Assembly: GCA_965206015.1 (NCBI GenBank)
Contig: CBDBIW010000015.1
Span: 558,001 to 622,000 of the forward strand
DNA: 64,000 nucleotides
Reading direction: 5' to 3'
Source of the DNA: JAJCYL01 sp965206015
GTDB taxonomy: Bacteria > Bacteroidota > Bacteroidia > Cytophagales > Cyclobacteriaceae
In this document: positions 1 to 7,503 of the stretch, piece by piece
Layout: every line of letters starts with the position of its first letter
How positions within the stretch are numbered: position 1 is the stretch's first letter
The notes under the pieces: generated by a model
Databases searched by the model: none
The model's input: only the letters and a program-made list of their open reading frames with translations
What the model was told of the DNA's origin: nothing
Translations under genes and position numbers: made by a program

Positions 1-1
1 C

Positions 2-895
2 CCAGACCTTTATCAGGAACGAAGAAAGCTTGGAAAACTATTAGTGCCCCAGGTTATTAAGGCCTGTAATTTTGATCTGAAAAATACAGTATTTTCTTTT
101 ATTCCTAATTCTGCTGAAACCGCATTTCTTGGCATGATGGGAGGAATTGAGGATTACCTCGTTAGCAAGCGAAAAGAGGTGATATTGGAGGGCAAGCCAT
201 ATACTGACTCAATAGATGAATTGCTTTCCTTTAGACCAAGGGTTGAAAAATTAGTGATCAAAGACGCAAAGCTTAGAACTTTTATTGCAGGTGATGATCA
301 CCGGGATGAAATGGTCTCCAATGTTTATGACACAACATACGAAGTCATTCGTAAAAAAAAGGATACCATTGTTGTAATTGATGACTCAATTGTTCGAGGC
401 ACAACATTGGAAAAGAGTATCTTAAAAACTCTCAATCGACTTGAACCAAAAAAGATTGTAATAGTCTCTTCGGCCCCACAAATACGGTTTCCGGATTGTT
501 ATGGCATTGACATGTCAAGAATGGAAGAATTCGTCGCTTTCAGAGCTGTTTTGGAACTTCTTAAAGAATCAGGCCAACAATCGTTAATTGATGAAGTTTA
601 TGACCAATCTCTGGAAGCAGCAGGGAAGACAGACCACCCAAACTATGTTCAGAGACTCTATGAGCCATTTCCATACGAATCAGTTTCAATGAAAATTGCG
701 GAAATAGTTCGTCCGGAAGAAATGAAATGCGAATTGAAAGTAGTTTACCAAACGGTGAGTAACTTACACAAAGCATGCCCGAAACATCTGGGTGATTGGT
801 ATTTTACGGGTAATTATCCGACTCCCGGAGGGGATAGAGTGGTCAATCAATCTTTCCTTAATTTCATGCGAGGAGTAAGCATAAGGGCTTACTAG
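2..895 (+). CDS. purF: Amidophosphoribosyltransferase, C-terminal part (gene starts before window)
   Basis: Catalyses the first step of purine synthesis, PRPP plus glutamine to phosphoribosylamine. The frame is open to the left edge, so the GTG at 44 is not the real start and the N-terminal glutaminase domain lies outside the window. The PRPP-binding motif VVIDDSIVRGTT is at about 371-406. The tail has the acidic MSRMEEF stretch and a Cys-containing block (CPKHLGDWYFTGNYPTPGG) that I recall from the long PurF form of Bacteroidota. The stop is TAG at 893-895. The next gene-like sequence is the decayed IS5 element, so downstream context is lost. Confidence 0.9.
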   Translation, partial: PDLYQERRKLGKLLVPQVIKACNFDLKNTVFSFIPNSAETAFLGMMGGIEDYLVSKRKEVILEGKPYTDSIDELLSFRPRVEKLVIKDAKLRTFIAGDDHRDEMVSNVYDTTYEVIRKKKDTIVVIDDSIVRGTTLEKSILKTLNRLEPKKIVIVSSAPQIRFPDCYGIDMSRMEEFVAFRAVLELLKESGQQSLIDEVYDQSLEAAGKTDHPNYVQRLYEPFPYESVSMKIAEIVRPEEMKCELKVVYQTVSNLHKACPKHLGDWYFTGNYPTPGGDRVVNQSFLNFMRGVSIRAY

Positions 896-926
896 TTTCC
901 AGCATCAGTACTCTGTTTCTTATTTT

Positions 927-2120
927 AAGACTGTTGCAAAAGTCATGAACGATGATTCGCATTGGATTTTTGGCTAAAGACTGAAGTTGTCTACTTGTAT
1001 TTTTTCTGTTTTCTCTGTTTTTTGGGGTGCGACAGGCTTCATTTTTAACGATTAGACGCAATGATCCCAGGGGTGCGATACAAATTGTAAGATAGCACTT
1101 CCATTATGTTCTGATTATGCATCTTCTCTATCCCTCTGTACCCTGCTACTCCTCCGGCGAACCAAAGTCTGATGCCTCCAAATGTGTGTTCTGCTTTAAA
1201 ACGTGTCTTACCTGCCAATTTATTGAAACGCTTCTCCCAATGGGTTAAGGGCTTGTTCTTTTTGGCTTTCTTCAAAATGTGATTCTTGAGTTTTTTGCTT
1301 TTGAGAAGTTGCCCGTTCTTCTCTGATGGGTACCCTTTATCAGCTTTCAGGGCAATACCCTCAGGTAAATCGACTGTGCCCGACACCTCAGATAGATTTC
1401 CTGTTTCATTCACACTTGCTTTGGTGGTCACAACACCCGGCACCAGTCCTTCTTCATCGGTGAGGTAATGTTTCTTATAACCCTAATGATATTTACCGCT
1501 CTTCTTTAACCATGATGCCTCCTGATCTACCCTTGAAGGGCAGGTTTTATGGACACCCGCCTCTTGCTCATCTTCTCTGTCTGTAGTGACTTCATGATTG
1601 GTTTTTCCTTTAGGCCTCAAAGGAGTTTCTATCACACTGGCATCGACTATGACTCCTGTTTTAACGATGATTTTATGCCTGCTCAACTTGCAAATTGATC
1701 TCCTTAAAAAGCAGCTCAAAACCACCTGATTTAGACATGGCACTACGAAAGCGGCTTAAAGTACTATGGCCTGATCTGTTGTTAATCCACAGAAACAGCC
1801 AAAAGAAATACTATCATTGACACGATCTTCTACTTCATAATCGCTCAATCCGTACCCTGTTTGAAGTAAACACCTCTTAAATAGCAACAGCCCGTCATAA
1901 CCAGGTTTACCTGTCGCACTCTTGCCCTTTTTATAATAGGCAGAGATGACTGATTCAATCGATCCCCGGTCCAAAGCAGTATTTATCTGAGTGAAAAAAG
2001 TCTTTTTTATTTTGCGGGTTCGTAGATCACAAATGCTGTCTGCCAGGAAAGAATGGATTGTTTTTGCATACGTAACTATAATACATAACGAGTGATATTT
2101 CAGAATGCCTTGCAACGATC
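927..2120 (-). mobile_element. Decayed IS5-family insertion sequence
   Basis: The element is about 1.2 kb and is defined by a broken transposase plus candidate terminal inverted repeats. The left end reads GACTGTTGCAAAAGTC at 929-944. On the right, GTTGCAA read on the minus strand lies at 2110-2116, so the ends share only a core and the right end is eroded or set slightly wrong. I could not identify a target-site duplication. It lies between purF and a toxin-antitoxin relic whose toxin reading ends close to the IS border. A second fragment of a related transposase is at 35904-36038. Confidence 0.75.
1045..2115 (-). pseudogene. IS5-family transposase, three lesions
   Basis: The N-terminal piece (2115-1756) carries the DUF772-like region with KGKSATGKPGYDG and YGLSDYEVEDRVNDSISF. 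After a small deletion near 1765-1775 the reading continues in another frame as HSTLSRFRSAMSKSGG. It shifts again near 1685 into RHKIIVKTGVIVDASVIETP, which holds the first catalytic Asp of the DDE domain. An in-frame TAG at 1483-1485 interrupts KSGKYH/GYKKHYLTDEE, and the C-terminal piece (1443-1045) holds the remainder, including ADKGYPSEKNG. Two frameshifts and a nonsense codon make it inactive. The family call rests on remembered IS5 motifs. Confidence 0.85.
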
Positions 2121-2172
2121 TTTATTTTTTTATAGCTATCCCAACAAAAGGAAAGGGAACAACGACAATATT
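2121..2172 (-). pseudogene. PemK/MazF-type toxin, N-terminal remnant
   Basis: Read on the minus strand from 2172, the sequence gives NIVVVPFPFVGIAIKK. This matches the opening strand of PemK/MazF ribonuclease toxins, which typically start with DIV-V-PFPF. No start codon remains in frame: a TGA lies three codons before the first residue shown. The reading runs toward the IS5 right end within about 50 bases and none of the rest of a toxin is visible. The position directly after an AbrB-type antitoxin relic supports the call. The segment is short, so chance resemblance is possible. Confidence 0.45.
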
Positions 2173-2180
2173 CCGATGTC

Positions 2181-2416
2181 AAGACTATCATAAGTCCCAT
2201 TGTCTTCGGCGCAGTCCCATTCCAGACTTAGGGTAGCACCCAAATGCTCAAGATAGGGTAGTAGGTCTGCCGCTATGAATTTCTTTAGTAGGTAAGAATC
2301 GCGTTTGTTTCCTCAAAAATAATTTTATCCCCTGCCCCTAAACCGAGTTTGATGCGAACTGATTTAGGGATAGTAATTTGACCCTTTGATATTAATGTAA
2401 TGACCAATGACTTCAT
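2181..2416 (-). pseudogene. AbrB/MazE-type antitoxin, frameshifted
   Basis: From ATG at 2414-2416 the minus strand encodes a 43-residue SpoVT/AbrB swapped-hairpin segment: LISKGQITIPKSVRIKLGLG, then AGDKIIFEE, ending at TAA 2285-2287. A purine-rich AAGGAAGC lies upstream. Just past that point another frame continues with LLKKFIAADLLPYLEHLGAT and then EWDCAEDNGTYDSL, which resembles the acidic C-terminal tail of such antitoxins. One small indel near 2290 would join the two. The arrangement with the following PFPF-containing toxin relic is that of a mazEF/pemIK pair. The DNA-binding part is clear; the frameshift is inferred. Confidence 0.65.
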
Positions 2417-2572
2417 TTTGTAATGCTTCCTTGCTTCCTTACAAAGGAAACGATTTTGTAGTTATCACCAATATTTGTAATTATTCGAGTAACATCGTAA
2501 TGACGATTACTATCTGGGAAGATGTTTTGGTAATAATGATGGCCTGCATAATTTTATGGCAATCACATCAAA

Positions 2573-3100
2573 ATGCATAATCTCTCCTACAGGAAATGCG
2601 AACCCGATGACCTGGACCAATTAGTAATAATTGCACGGGATACTTTCTATTCAACATTTGCCCCACACAATAAACCCGAAGATATTAATACCTATCTGGA
2701 AAGGGCCTTCAGTAAATCTGGCATGAAAAATGAACTGTTAGATAAAGGGAGTGAATTTTACTTCGCCACCAGTAATAGTCACCTGATTGGTTACTTTAAA
2801 ATTAACCGCCCGGGGTCGCAGACAGATAACAATGAGCCCCGATCTTTGGAGCTGGAACGGATTTATGTGTCAGAAGAATTTCAAAATAGGGGGTACGGAA
2901 AACAATTGATGGACAAAACCCTGGAGCTAGCAATAGAGCAAAAATGTGATTACCTATGGTTGGGTGTATGGGATCAAAATGCCGGTGCAATTAGATTTTA
3001 TGAAAGAAACGGTTTTGTGAAATTTGATGAACATCCTTTTTATATGGGGGACGAGTTACAGACTGACCATCTAATGAAACTCACTTTGAAATCTGTCTAA
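2573..3100 (+). CDS. GNAT-family N-acetyltransferase, PaiA-like
   Basis: A 175-residue acetyltransferase of the Gcn5-related family, which moves an acetyl group from acetyl-CoA to an amine. The acetyl-CoA loop is visible as YVSEEFQNRGYGKQLMDK around residues 98-115, followed by YLWLGVWDQNAGAIRFYERNGF, a typical GNAT C-terminal half. The FYMGDELQTDHLM ending resembles Bacillus PaiA, a polyamine acetyltransferase, but the substrate here is not established. It is the only intact gene among neighbouring relics from 900 to 4300. Its 3' end overlaps the convergent DinB relic by 20 bases. Confidence 0.85.
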   Translation: MHNLSYRKCEPDDLDQLVIIARDTFYSTFAPHNKPEDINTYLERAFSKSGMKNELLDKGSEFYFATSNSHLIGYFKINRPGSQTDNNEPRSLELERIYVSEEFQNRGYGKQLMDKTLELAIEQKCDYLWLGVWDQNAGAIRFYERNGFVKFDEHPFYMGDELQTDHLMKLTLKSV

Positions 3101-3708
3101 TTCTTTTCATTTGCCCCACATGTCTGTCAGTGTATGCGACGGCATTGAGTACCAATTGATGAAGATTTCTAACCTGGTGAATGGCATAAAACTCCGGGTT
3201 TCGGTCAATGACGGCCTGAGGAATTTTACGAAAAGTGAATACTTGTCTAAAGTCAGCATCTGATTTGGCAACCAAATCTATGATCGCAGTTCTGACTTTT
3301 TTCAATTCGAGTGCAGCATCGCTTTTTGAACAAAATCTACCGGTCGGGTAACATCCCAATCTGTTGTGCTGGTTGTTGGATCCGATGAATGGGCCAAGAA
3401 TTTCTCATCATGGCCTTTTACCCGATCAACATATTCAGGCATATTGGGTAGCGAAGACACCACCTTGATTTCTCAATAATAGGCTTGATCCTGTAAAATT
3501 AAATGCTCAACAACTTCAGCCATTAACCATTGATTGCTGCCCTTTTAGAAATTCACAGAGCATCACTCAAGTCAGCATTATCCAAAACATCGTCAAGTGA
3601 TTGCTGCAATCCCAAAACCAGGATTGATCGCTCTTCTTCAGTCCAAATACGATTGGAATTCTTGTTTTTTGAGTTGCAACCCCAAAATAATATTGAGAAT
3701 AGAGTCAT
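3081..3708 (-). pseudogene. DinB-like protein, broken
   Basis: The relic reads from ATG 3706-3708 as a lipoprotein-like leader (MTLFSILFWGCNSKN) followed by WTEEERSILVLGLQQSLDDV, the first helix of DinB/DUF664-type four-helix bundles. A frameshift near 3555 leads into SNQWLMAEVVEHLILQDQAYY. An in-frame TGA follows near 3475, and a second frameshift near 3335 leads into KSDAALELKKVRTAII. The end, HQLVLNAVAYTDRHVGQMKR, carries the late His region of the family. Each piece fits the DinB fold in order, so this is one decayed gene, not several small ones. An intact DinB_2 protein of this kind usually has about 200 residues. Confidence 0.7.
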
Positions 3709-3730
3709 TGTACAATAAAAAACAAGCACA

Positions 3731-4305
3731 ATCGGTTTTAACGCTGTTTATATTTTCAAAAACAGTAAATTTTCATACTGATCTACCTTCATATTCAATG
3801 AAAGGCAGAAAAAAAATGCCGTATCTTGGTTAGCCGGACCTTATTTTTCGTACTTCACATTTGATGCCGATTCCTCCATTGTCCCAATTGAGTTGTTGAC
3901 AACATTCAACCCGGAGGTTGATTTTAGAAAGACAAAATTTATTGAATTTGGAGCCGCAGGGGATATGGCCATACCTTTGTAATTGGTAAGAAGTTCTTCT
4001 TCTCCTTAACACTTGCGGTGGGACTTGGGTCGGAATTCAGATGTTCAAAAGACACTGAAAACGATCAAAAAAGAGCGGACGTGGTGTTGACTGGAAAAAT
4101 CACAGCCCGCTCGGCATTAGGCTTTAACTCAGATAAAACCTTCTTTGGCGTAACTTCTGTGGCTGACACTTCAGGCGGAGGTGGAGAGGACAGTGCCTGG
4201 TTGCAGCACAGCGTTAACAACGTGAGACTATTCTTCGGCAAACGCTTTGATGTCAGCCGGTGGAAGAAATCTAAATCGAACGCTGCCTTATGGCTTCAAA
4301 TATAA
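3731..4305 (+). pseudogene. DUF4421-type outer-membrane barrel, 3' part, broken
   Basis: The plus strand from about 3731 reads IGFNAVYIFKNSKFSY, an in-frame TGA, then STFIFNERQKKNAVSWLAGP and YFSYFTFDADSSIVPIELL. A single missing base near 3960 shifts the frame; after it the reading continues GHTFVIGKKFFFSLTLAVGL and ends with RSALGFNSDKTFFGV and NNVRLFFGKRFDVS. Alternating aromatic strands and the GYNSD/VRLFxGxRF endings resemble DUF4421 proteins of Bacteroidota. The N-terminal half and signal peptide are missing: the reading starts about 20 bases from the start of the divergent DinB relic. It overlaps the end of the convergent rRNA methyltransferase gene by 35 bases. Confidence 0.65.
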
Positions 4306-5056
4306 TAACTGCCGCTGAAGTGGACACATTCATAGAATCAACTGCACCATGCATTGGAATAATAATATTTTGGTCACTCGTCTTTAACCATTCGCTGGTT
4401 AAGCCGGTTGACTCTGTTCCCATAACAATTGCGCTGGGTACGGTAAAGTCAATTTCATAGTGCGGTTTGGAGGCTGAAAGTGCTGCACAAAACAATTGGA
4501 TACCATTACTTTTCAGCCATTCAATGGTTGTGCTGGAATCAGATAGGACTAAGGGAGTAGTAAAGACACTTCCAATACTAGATCGAATTACATTCGGATT
4601 GTAGATATCCGTATGAGGATCGCAAACAATAACGCCATTGACCCCTGCAGCATCTGCAGTTCTTAAAAGAGCACCGAGATTACCCGGCTTTTCCACTGAT
4701 TCCGCAACTATAATCAAGGGATTATCAGAAATTTTAAGATCTGATAATTCTGTTGTTTTTGGTTGTGCACAAATGATAAGGCCACCACTGTTTTCTCTAT
4801 AGGCAATCTGATTGTACACTTTTGTACTGATTTCCTCAATGGTTATCTTGTGCAGACCACCCAGCATGTTATCAATGTGGTCTTTGGAAATGATATCGGG
4901 GCAGTAATAAACGGAGTTGAGTTGATAATCACTCAGAATTGCCTTTTCTATTTCTTTAAGACCTTCAATTATGAAGACACCATGACTTCTTCTCTCTTTA
5001 ACCTTTTGTAAAGATTTAAGCTCCTTAACTATAGGGTTCGAAGTGCTGGTGATCAT
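4271..5056 (-). CDS. TrmH/SpoU-family RNA 2'-O-methyltransferase
   Basis: A 261-residue SPOUT methyltransferase that transfers a methyl group from SAM to a ribose 2'-OH in rRNA or tRNA. The N-terminal substrate-binding part contains SHGVFIIEGLKEIEKAI. The three SpoU motifs are visible: EKPGNLGALLRTADAAGV, then NPNVIRSSIGSVF and VMGTESTGL, and finally IPMHGAVDSMNVSTSAAV, which forms the knotted cofactor site. Length and order match RlmB/TrmH-like proteins, but which nucleotide is modified cannot be told. It is followed on the same strand by the DUF4421 relic, with which it converges. Confidence 0.9.
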   Translation of the reverse strand: MITSTSNPIVKELKSLQKVKERRSHGVFIIEGLKEIEKAILSDYQLNSVYYCPDIISKDHIDNMLGGLHKITIEEISTKVYNQIAYRENSGGLIICAQPKTTELSDLKISDNPLIIVAESVEKPGNLGALLRTADAAGVNGVIVCDPHTDIYNPNVIRSSIGSVFTTPLVLSDSSTTIEWLKSNGIQLFCAALSASKPHYEIDFTVPSAIVMGTESTGLTSEWLKTSDQNIIIPMHGAVDSMNVSTSAAVIIFEAIRQRSI

Positions 5057-5081
5057 TACTTAAATCTAAACTTGAACTAAC

Positions 5082-5110
5082 AAAAAAAGCAAGGCTTTTG
5101 ACCTTGCTTT
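5082..5110 (-). terminator. Rho-independent terminator after the Lys/Ala-rich gene
   Basis: AAAGCAAGG and CCTTGCTTT form a 9-bp perfect stem (5086-5094 with 5102-5110) around a 7-base loop. Read on the minus strand, the stem is followed by a run of T. It lies 20 bases past the stop of the gene at 5130-5441 and in front of the methyltransferase gene, so it separates the two transcripts. Confidence 0.8.
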
Positions 5111-5129
5111 CTCTTCTGATATAGAAAAT

Positions 5130-5441
5130 TTATTCTTTATTATCTTTCTTTGGTGCTGCTTTTTCAGCCTTAGGTGTAGCCTTTTTGGCAGCAGGTTTTT
5201 TTGCAGGTGCCTTTTCTTCTGCAGGAGCTTCAACTTTATCAGTCACTTCAGTTACAATTTCTTCAACTTTAACCGGTGCCTCCTCTTTTTTGGCTGTTTT
5301 TGCCCTAAACTCCTCCCTTATTTTTGCAACGTTGACATTTTTCAGCACAGGTGTAGAGGTCAAATGCTTTAATGTCGCCTTTCTAACTGCAACAACTTGT
5401 TTGTTCCTTTTTGCTTTCCTATTTAATCTGGTAACAGCCAT
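5130..5441 (-). CDS. Small basic protein with Lys/Ala/Pro-rich tail
   Basis: I start it at ATG 5439-5441 (MAVTRLNRKAKRNKQ) and not at the TTG 30 bases upstream, because AAAGAAG precedes this ATG at a suitable distance; this gives 103 residues. The first half is basic with a VLKNVNVAKIREEF segment. The middle is Glu/Val-rich. The tail consists of KKPAAKKATPKAEKAAPKK, like the low-complexity tails of bacterial histone H1-like proteins and some ribosome-associated proteins. The head looks conserved, but I do not recognise a defined family. A role in binding nucleic acid is a guess from charge. It has its own terminator. Confidence 0.65.
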   Translation of the reverse strand: MAVTRLNRKAKRNKQVVAVRKATLKHLTSTPVLKNVNVAKIREEFRAKTAKKEEAPVKVEEIVTEVTDKVEAPAEEKAPAKKPAAKKATPKAEKAAPKKDNKE

Positions 5442-5515
5442 TTTATGAGCTTCTTTTAAAGCAAGCCGCAAATGTAGGATAATTCAACGAATTATTTACT
5501 GAAGAAAAGAATATT

Positions 5516-5684
5516 CTAAAATGAACCGGTTTTTAGGGTCAGGTAGTAACTAATTTTATTAAAATCTTCACTCTTGGTGTCGATCAAGTCCAGGTTTTCA
5601 GTAAAACGTTTACTTACTCTGAGGGCTAGTCTGAAATTCCGAGCAAGGTTAAATTCAACGTTTGCGCTTTGCTCAACGTACCAA
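5516..5684 (-). pseudogene. C-terminal tail of an outer-membrane beta-barrel protein, fused relic
   Basis: The last 55 or so residues of this reading (QSANVEFNLARNFRLALRVS, then DFNKISYYLTLKTGSF) have the alternating pattern and aromatic final strand of Bacteroidota outer-membrane barrels. The residues just upstream in the same open frame (GYHKDFDEGRFDDPD) belong instead to the sarcosine-oxidase-like gene next door. The two unrelated pieces therefore share one reading frame at about 5685, most simply through an internal deletion that removed the end of one gene and the start of the other. No start codon of its own remains. Confidence 0.5.
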
Positions 5685-6608
5685 AATACATCACCTTCGA
5701 TCAGGTCCGGGTCATCGAATCTCCCTTCGTCAAAATCTTTATGATATCCCAACGTCCAACCAGACCCCGCAGAAACGGGGAAGCCATACCATCTGGTGCC
5801 TTCGAAGAGCCAAATGGGGAGGTTGGAATAGGAGAACCGTGGATCTCCCGGATGGAGTTCCTATAAAAAGAACATCTCGCCGAAAAACTTTCAATTTGCT
5901 GCTCAATACCTCTGGGAAGACAGGCCCGATCCAGGACCCAACGGCAAATATGTATTGATCTGCCTGCAATTTACTGTCGTCGCTGTTTTTCCGGGAAGTG
6001 CCTTAGCATGAATAAACTTGCCACCATTCTCGATAAACTTCTCAGGTGTAACTCTACAGGCTTCCCTAGCCAATAAAGTGCTGCCACCAACTCCACCAGA
6101 ATTGTACAGAGCAACTTCCTGTTCTAATACTCCGATTTGAGGCCACCGATAATTAATCTCTTTCTTATCCAGTACTTCACTTTCTATTCCGAACGTTTTC
6201 AGTCTTTTGGTGGCCTTATTTGCATAATCGCCGTAACCGGAGGGGCTTATTGATAATCTGCCGGTTGAATACATCACAATTTGCGGTCCCATTCGGCTTG
6301 GTGCTTTTGCCATAATGCATGTGCTCGAATTACCCATTTTAGTGTAAATGGTTTTATCACCGTAATCAGCTTGTTTCTCCTCCTGAACCGGATTTTGTGT
6401 TCCCTGGACCATAGGTATCAATCAGTGTCACTTTCGCACCCATCGCCTGAAGGTGAAATGCAGTCCACAAGCCCATTATTCCTGCGCCTACTATTGCAAT
6501 CTCTACAGATTGTTTTGGATTAATGTTTGCGAAATTATTAGTAGTAGGTAGCACGGAGCCAGTTGCAATAGTAGGCGAGGTATACTTGATAAAATCACGA
6601 CGTTTCAT
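5685..6608 (-). pseudogene. FAD-dependent oxidoreductase (DAO/sarcosine oxidase type), shredded
   Basis: It starts with a Tat-type leader (MKRRDFIKYTSPTIATGSV) and an intact dinucleotide fold (VEIAIVGAGIMGLWTAFHLQ, ending in ID). The substrate-site region SGSGGET follows, where the frame breaks near 6395. More shifts follow near 6330 and 6280 (ALWQKHQAEWDRKL lies in a third frame). After SGGVGGSTLLAREACRVTPE the reading shifts again near 5960 to ADQYIFAVGSWIGPVFPE and near 5850 to GTRWYGFPVSAGSGWTLGYH. All pieces keep the order of DAO-family enzymes. The C-terminal part is replaced by a barrel tail. It cannot make a working enzyme. Confidence 0.75.
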
Positions 6609-6682
6609 GTGTTGCTTATTGAATTTAATTTGATGAATTTAACCAAATCAAGTATCATTTTCCCTATCAAATATCTCACAGG

Positions 6683-7501
6683 CTAAGGAAATTTTGGGAA
6701 CTTCCTAAAATCAGGATTCCTCTTTTCCAAAAAGGCATCTTTCCCCTCTTGTGCCTCTTCTGAAAGATAATACATCAACGTGGCATCCCCGGCTAACTCC
6801 ATTAATCCTGCCTGACCATCTAATTCGGCATTAAAGGCTCTTTTGATAATTCTGATGGCCATCGGGCTTCTTTTTTGTATGGTTTTACACCATTGCACGG
6901 TCGTCTCTTCCAATTGTTCCAGAGGCACAACTTTATTGACCATCCCCATTTTTTCTGCTTCTTCGGCTGTGTATTGTTCACAGAGGAACCAAATTTCACG
7001 GGCTTTTTTCTGACCTACATGTCTTGCCAGGTAAGATGAGCCAAAACCTCCGTCGAAACTGCCAACTTTTGGTCCTGTTTGACCAAACTTTGCGTTGTCA
7101 GAAGCAATTGTAAGGTCGCAAACCACATGCAAAACGTGTCCTCCACCAATGGCGTATCCGTTCACCATTGCAATTACCGGCTTTGAAAGTGATCTGATTC
7201 TTTTGTGCAAATCTAGCACATTCAACCGGGGTATGCCATCTTCTCCGACATAGCCACCAACCCCTTTAACGTTTTGGTCGCCGCCTGAACAGAATGCTTT
7301 ATTACCAATGCCTGTAAGAATTACGACATCAACATCCTGCCGTTCCCTACAGCAGTCCATCGCCTCAATCATTTCAATATTGGTTTCTGGCCGGAAGGCA
7401 TTGTAGACCTCTGGTCGATTGATGGTAATCTTTGCTATTCCCTCAAACAGCTCAAATTTAATGTCTTTGTAGTCTTTAATTTTTTGCCAATCAAATGCCA
7501 T
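6683..7501 (-). CDS. menB: 1,4-dihydroxy-2-naphthoyl-CoA synthase
   Basis: Closes the second ring of menaquinone by cyclising o-succinylbenzoyl-CoA. The protein has 272 residues with crotonase-fold landmarks: INRPEVYNAFRPETNIEM, the oxyanion-hole stretch FCSGGDQNVKGVGGY, VNGYAIGGGHVLHVVCDL and the MenB-specific QTGPKVGSFDGGFGSSYLA. The end EGKDAFLEKRNPDFRKFPKFP is also typical. It lies 2 bases after menD on the same strand, so the two are probably cotranscribed. In this organism menaquinone would be the respiratory quinone. Confidence 0.96.
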   Translation of the reverse strand: MAFDWQKIKDYKDIKFELFEGIAKITINRPEVYNAFRPETNIEMIEAMDCCRERQDVDVVILTGIGNKAFCSGGDQNVKGVGGYVGEDGIPRLNVLDLHKRIRSLSKPVIAMVNGYAIGGGHVLHVVCDLTIASDNAKFGQTGPKVGSFDGGFGSSYLARHVGQKKAREIWFLCEQYTAEEAEKMGMVNKVVPLEQLEETTVQWCKTIQKRSPMAIRIIKRAFNAELDGQAGLMELAGDATLMYYLSEEAQEGKDAFLEKRNPDFRKFPKFP

Positions 7502-7503
7502 TG

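Noticed and set aside
5662..5958. Plus-strand frames opposite the oxidoreductase relic
   Set aside because: The minus strand explains the region with ordered DAO-family pieces; the plus frames have no motifs.
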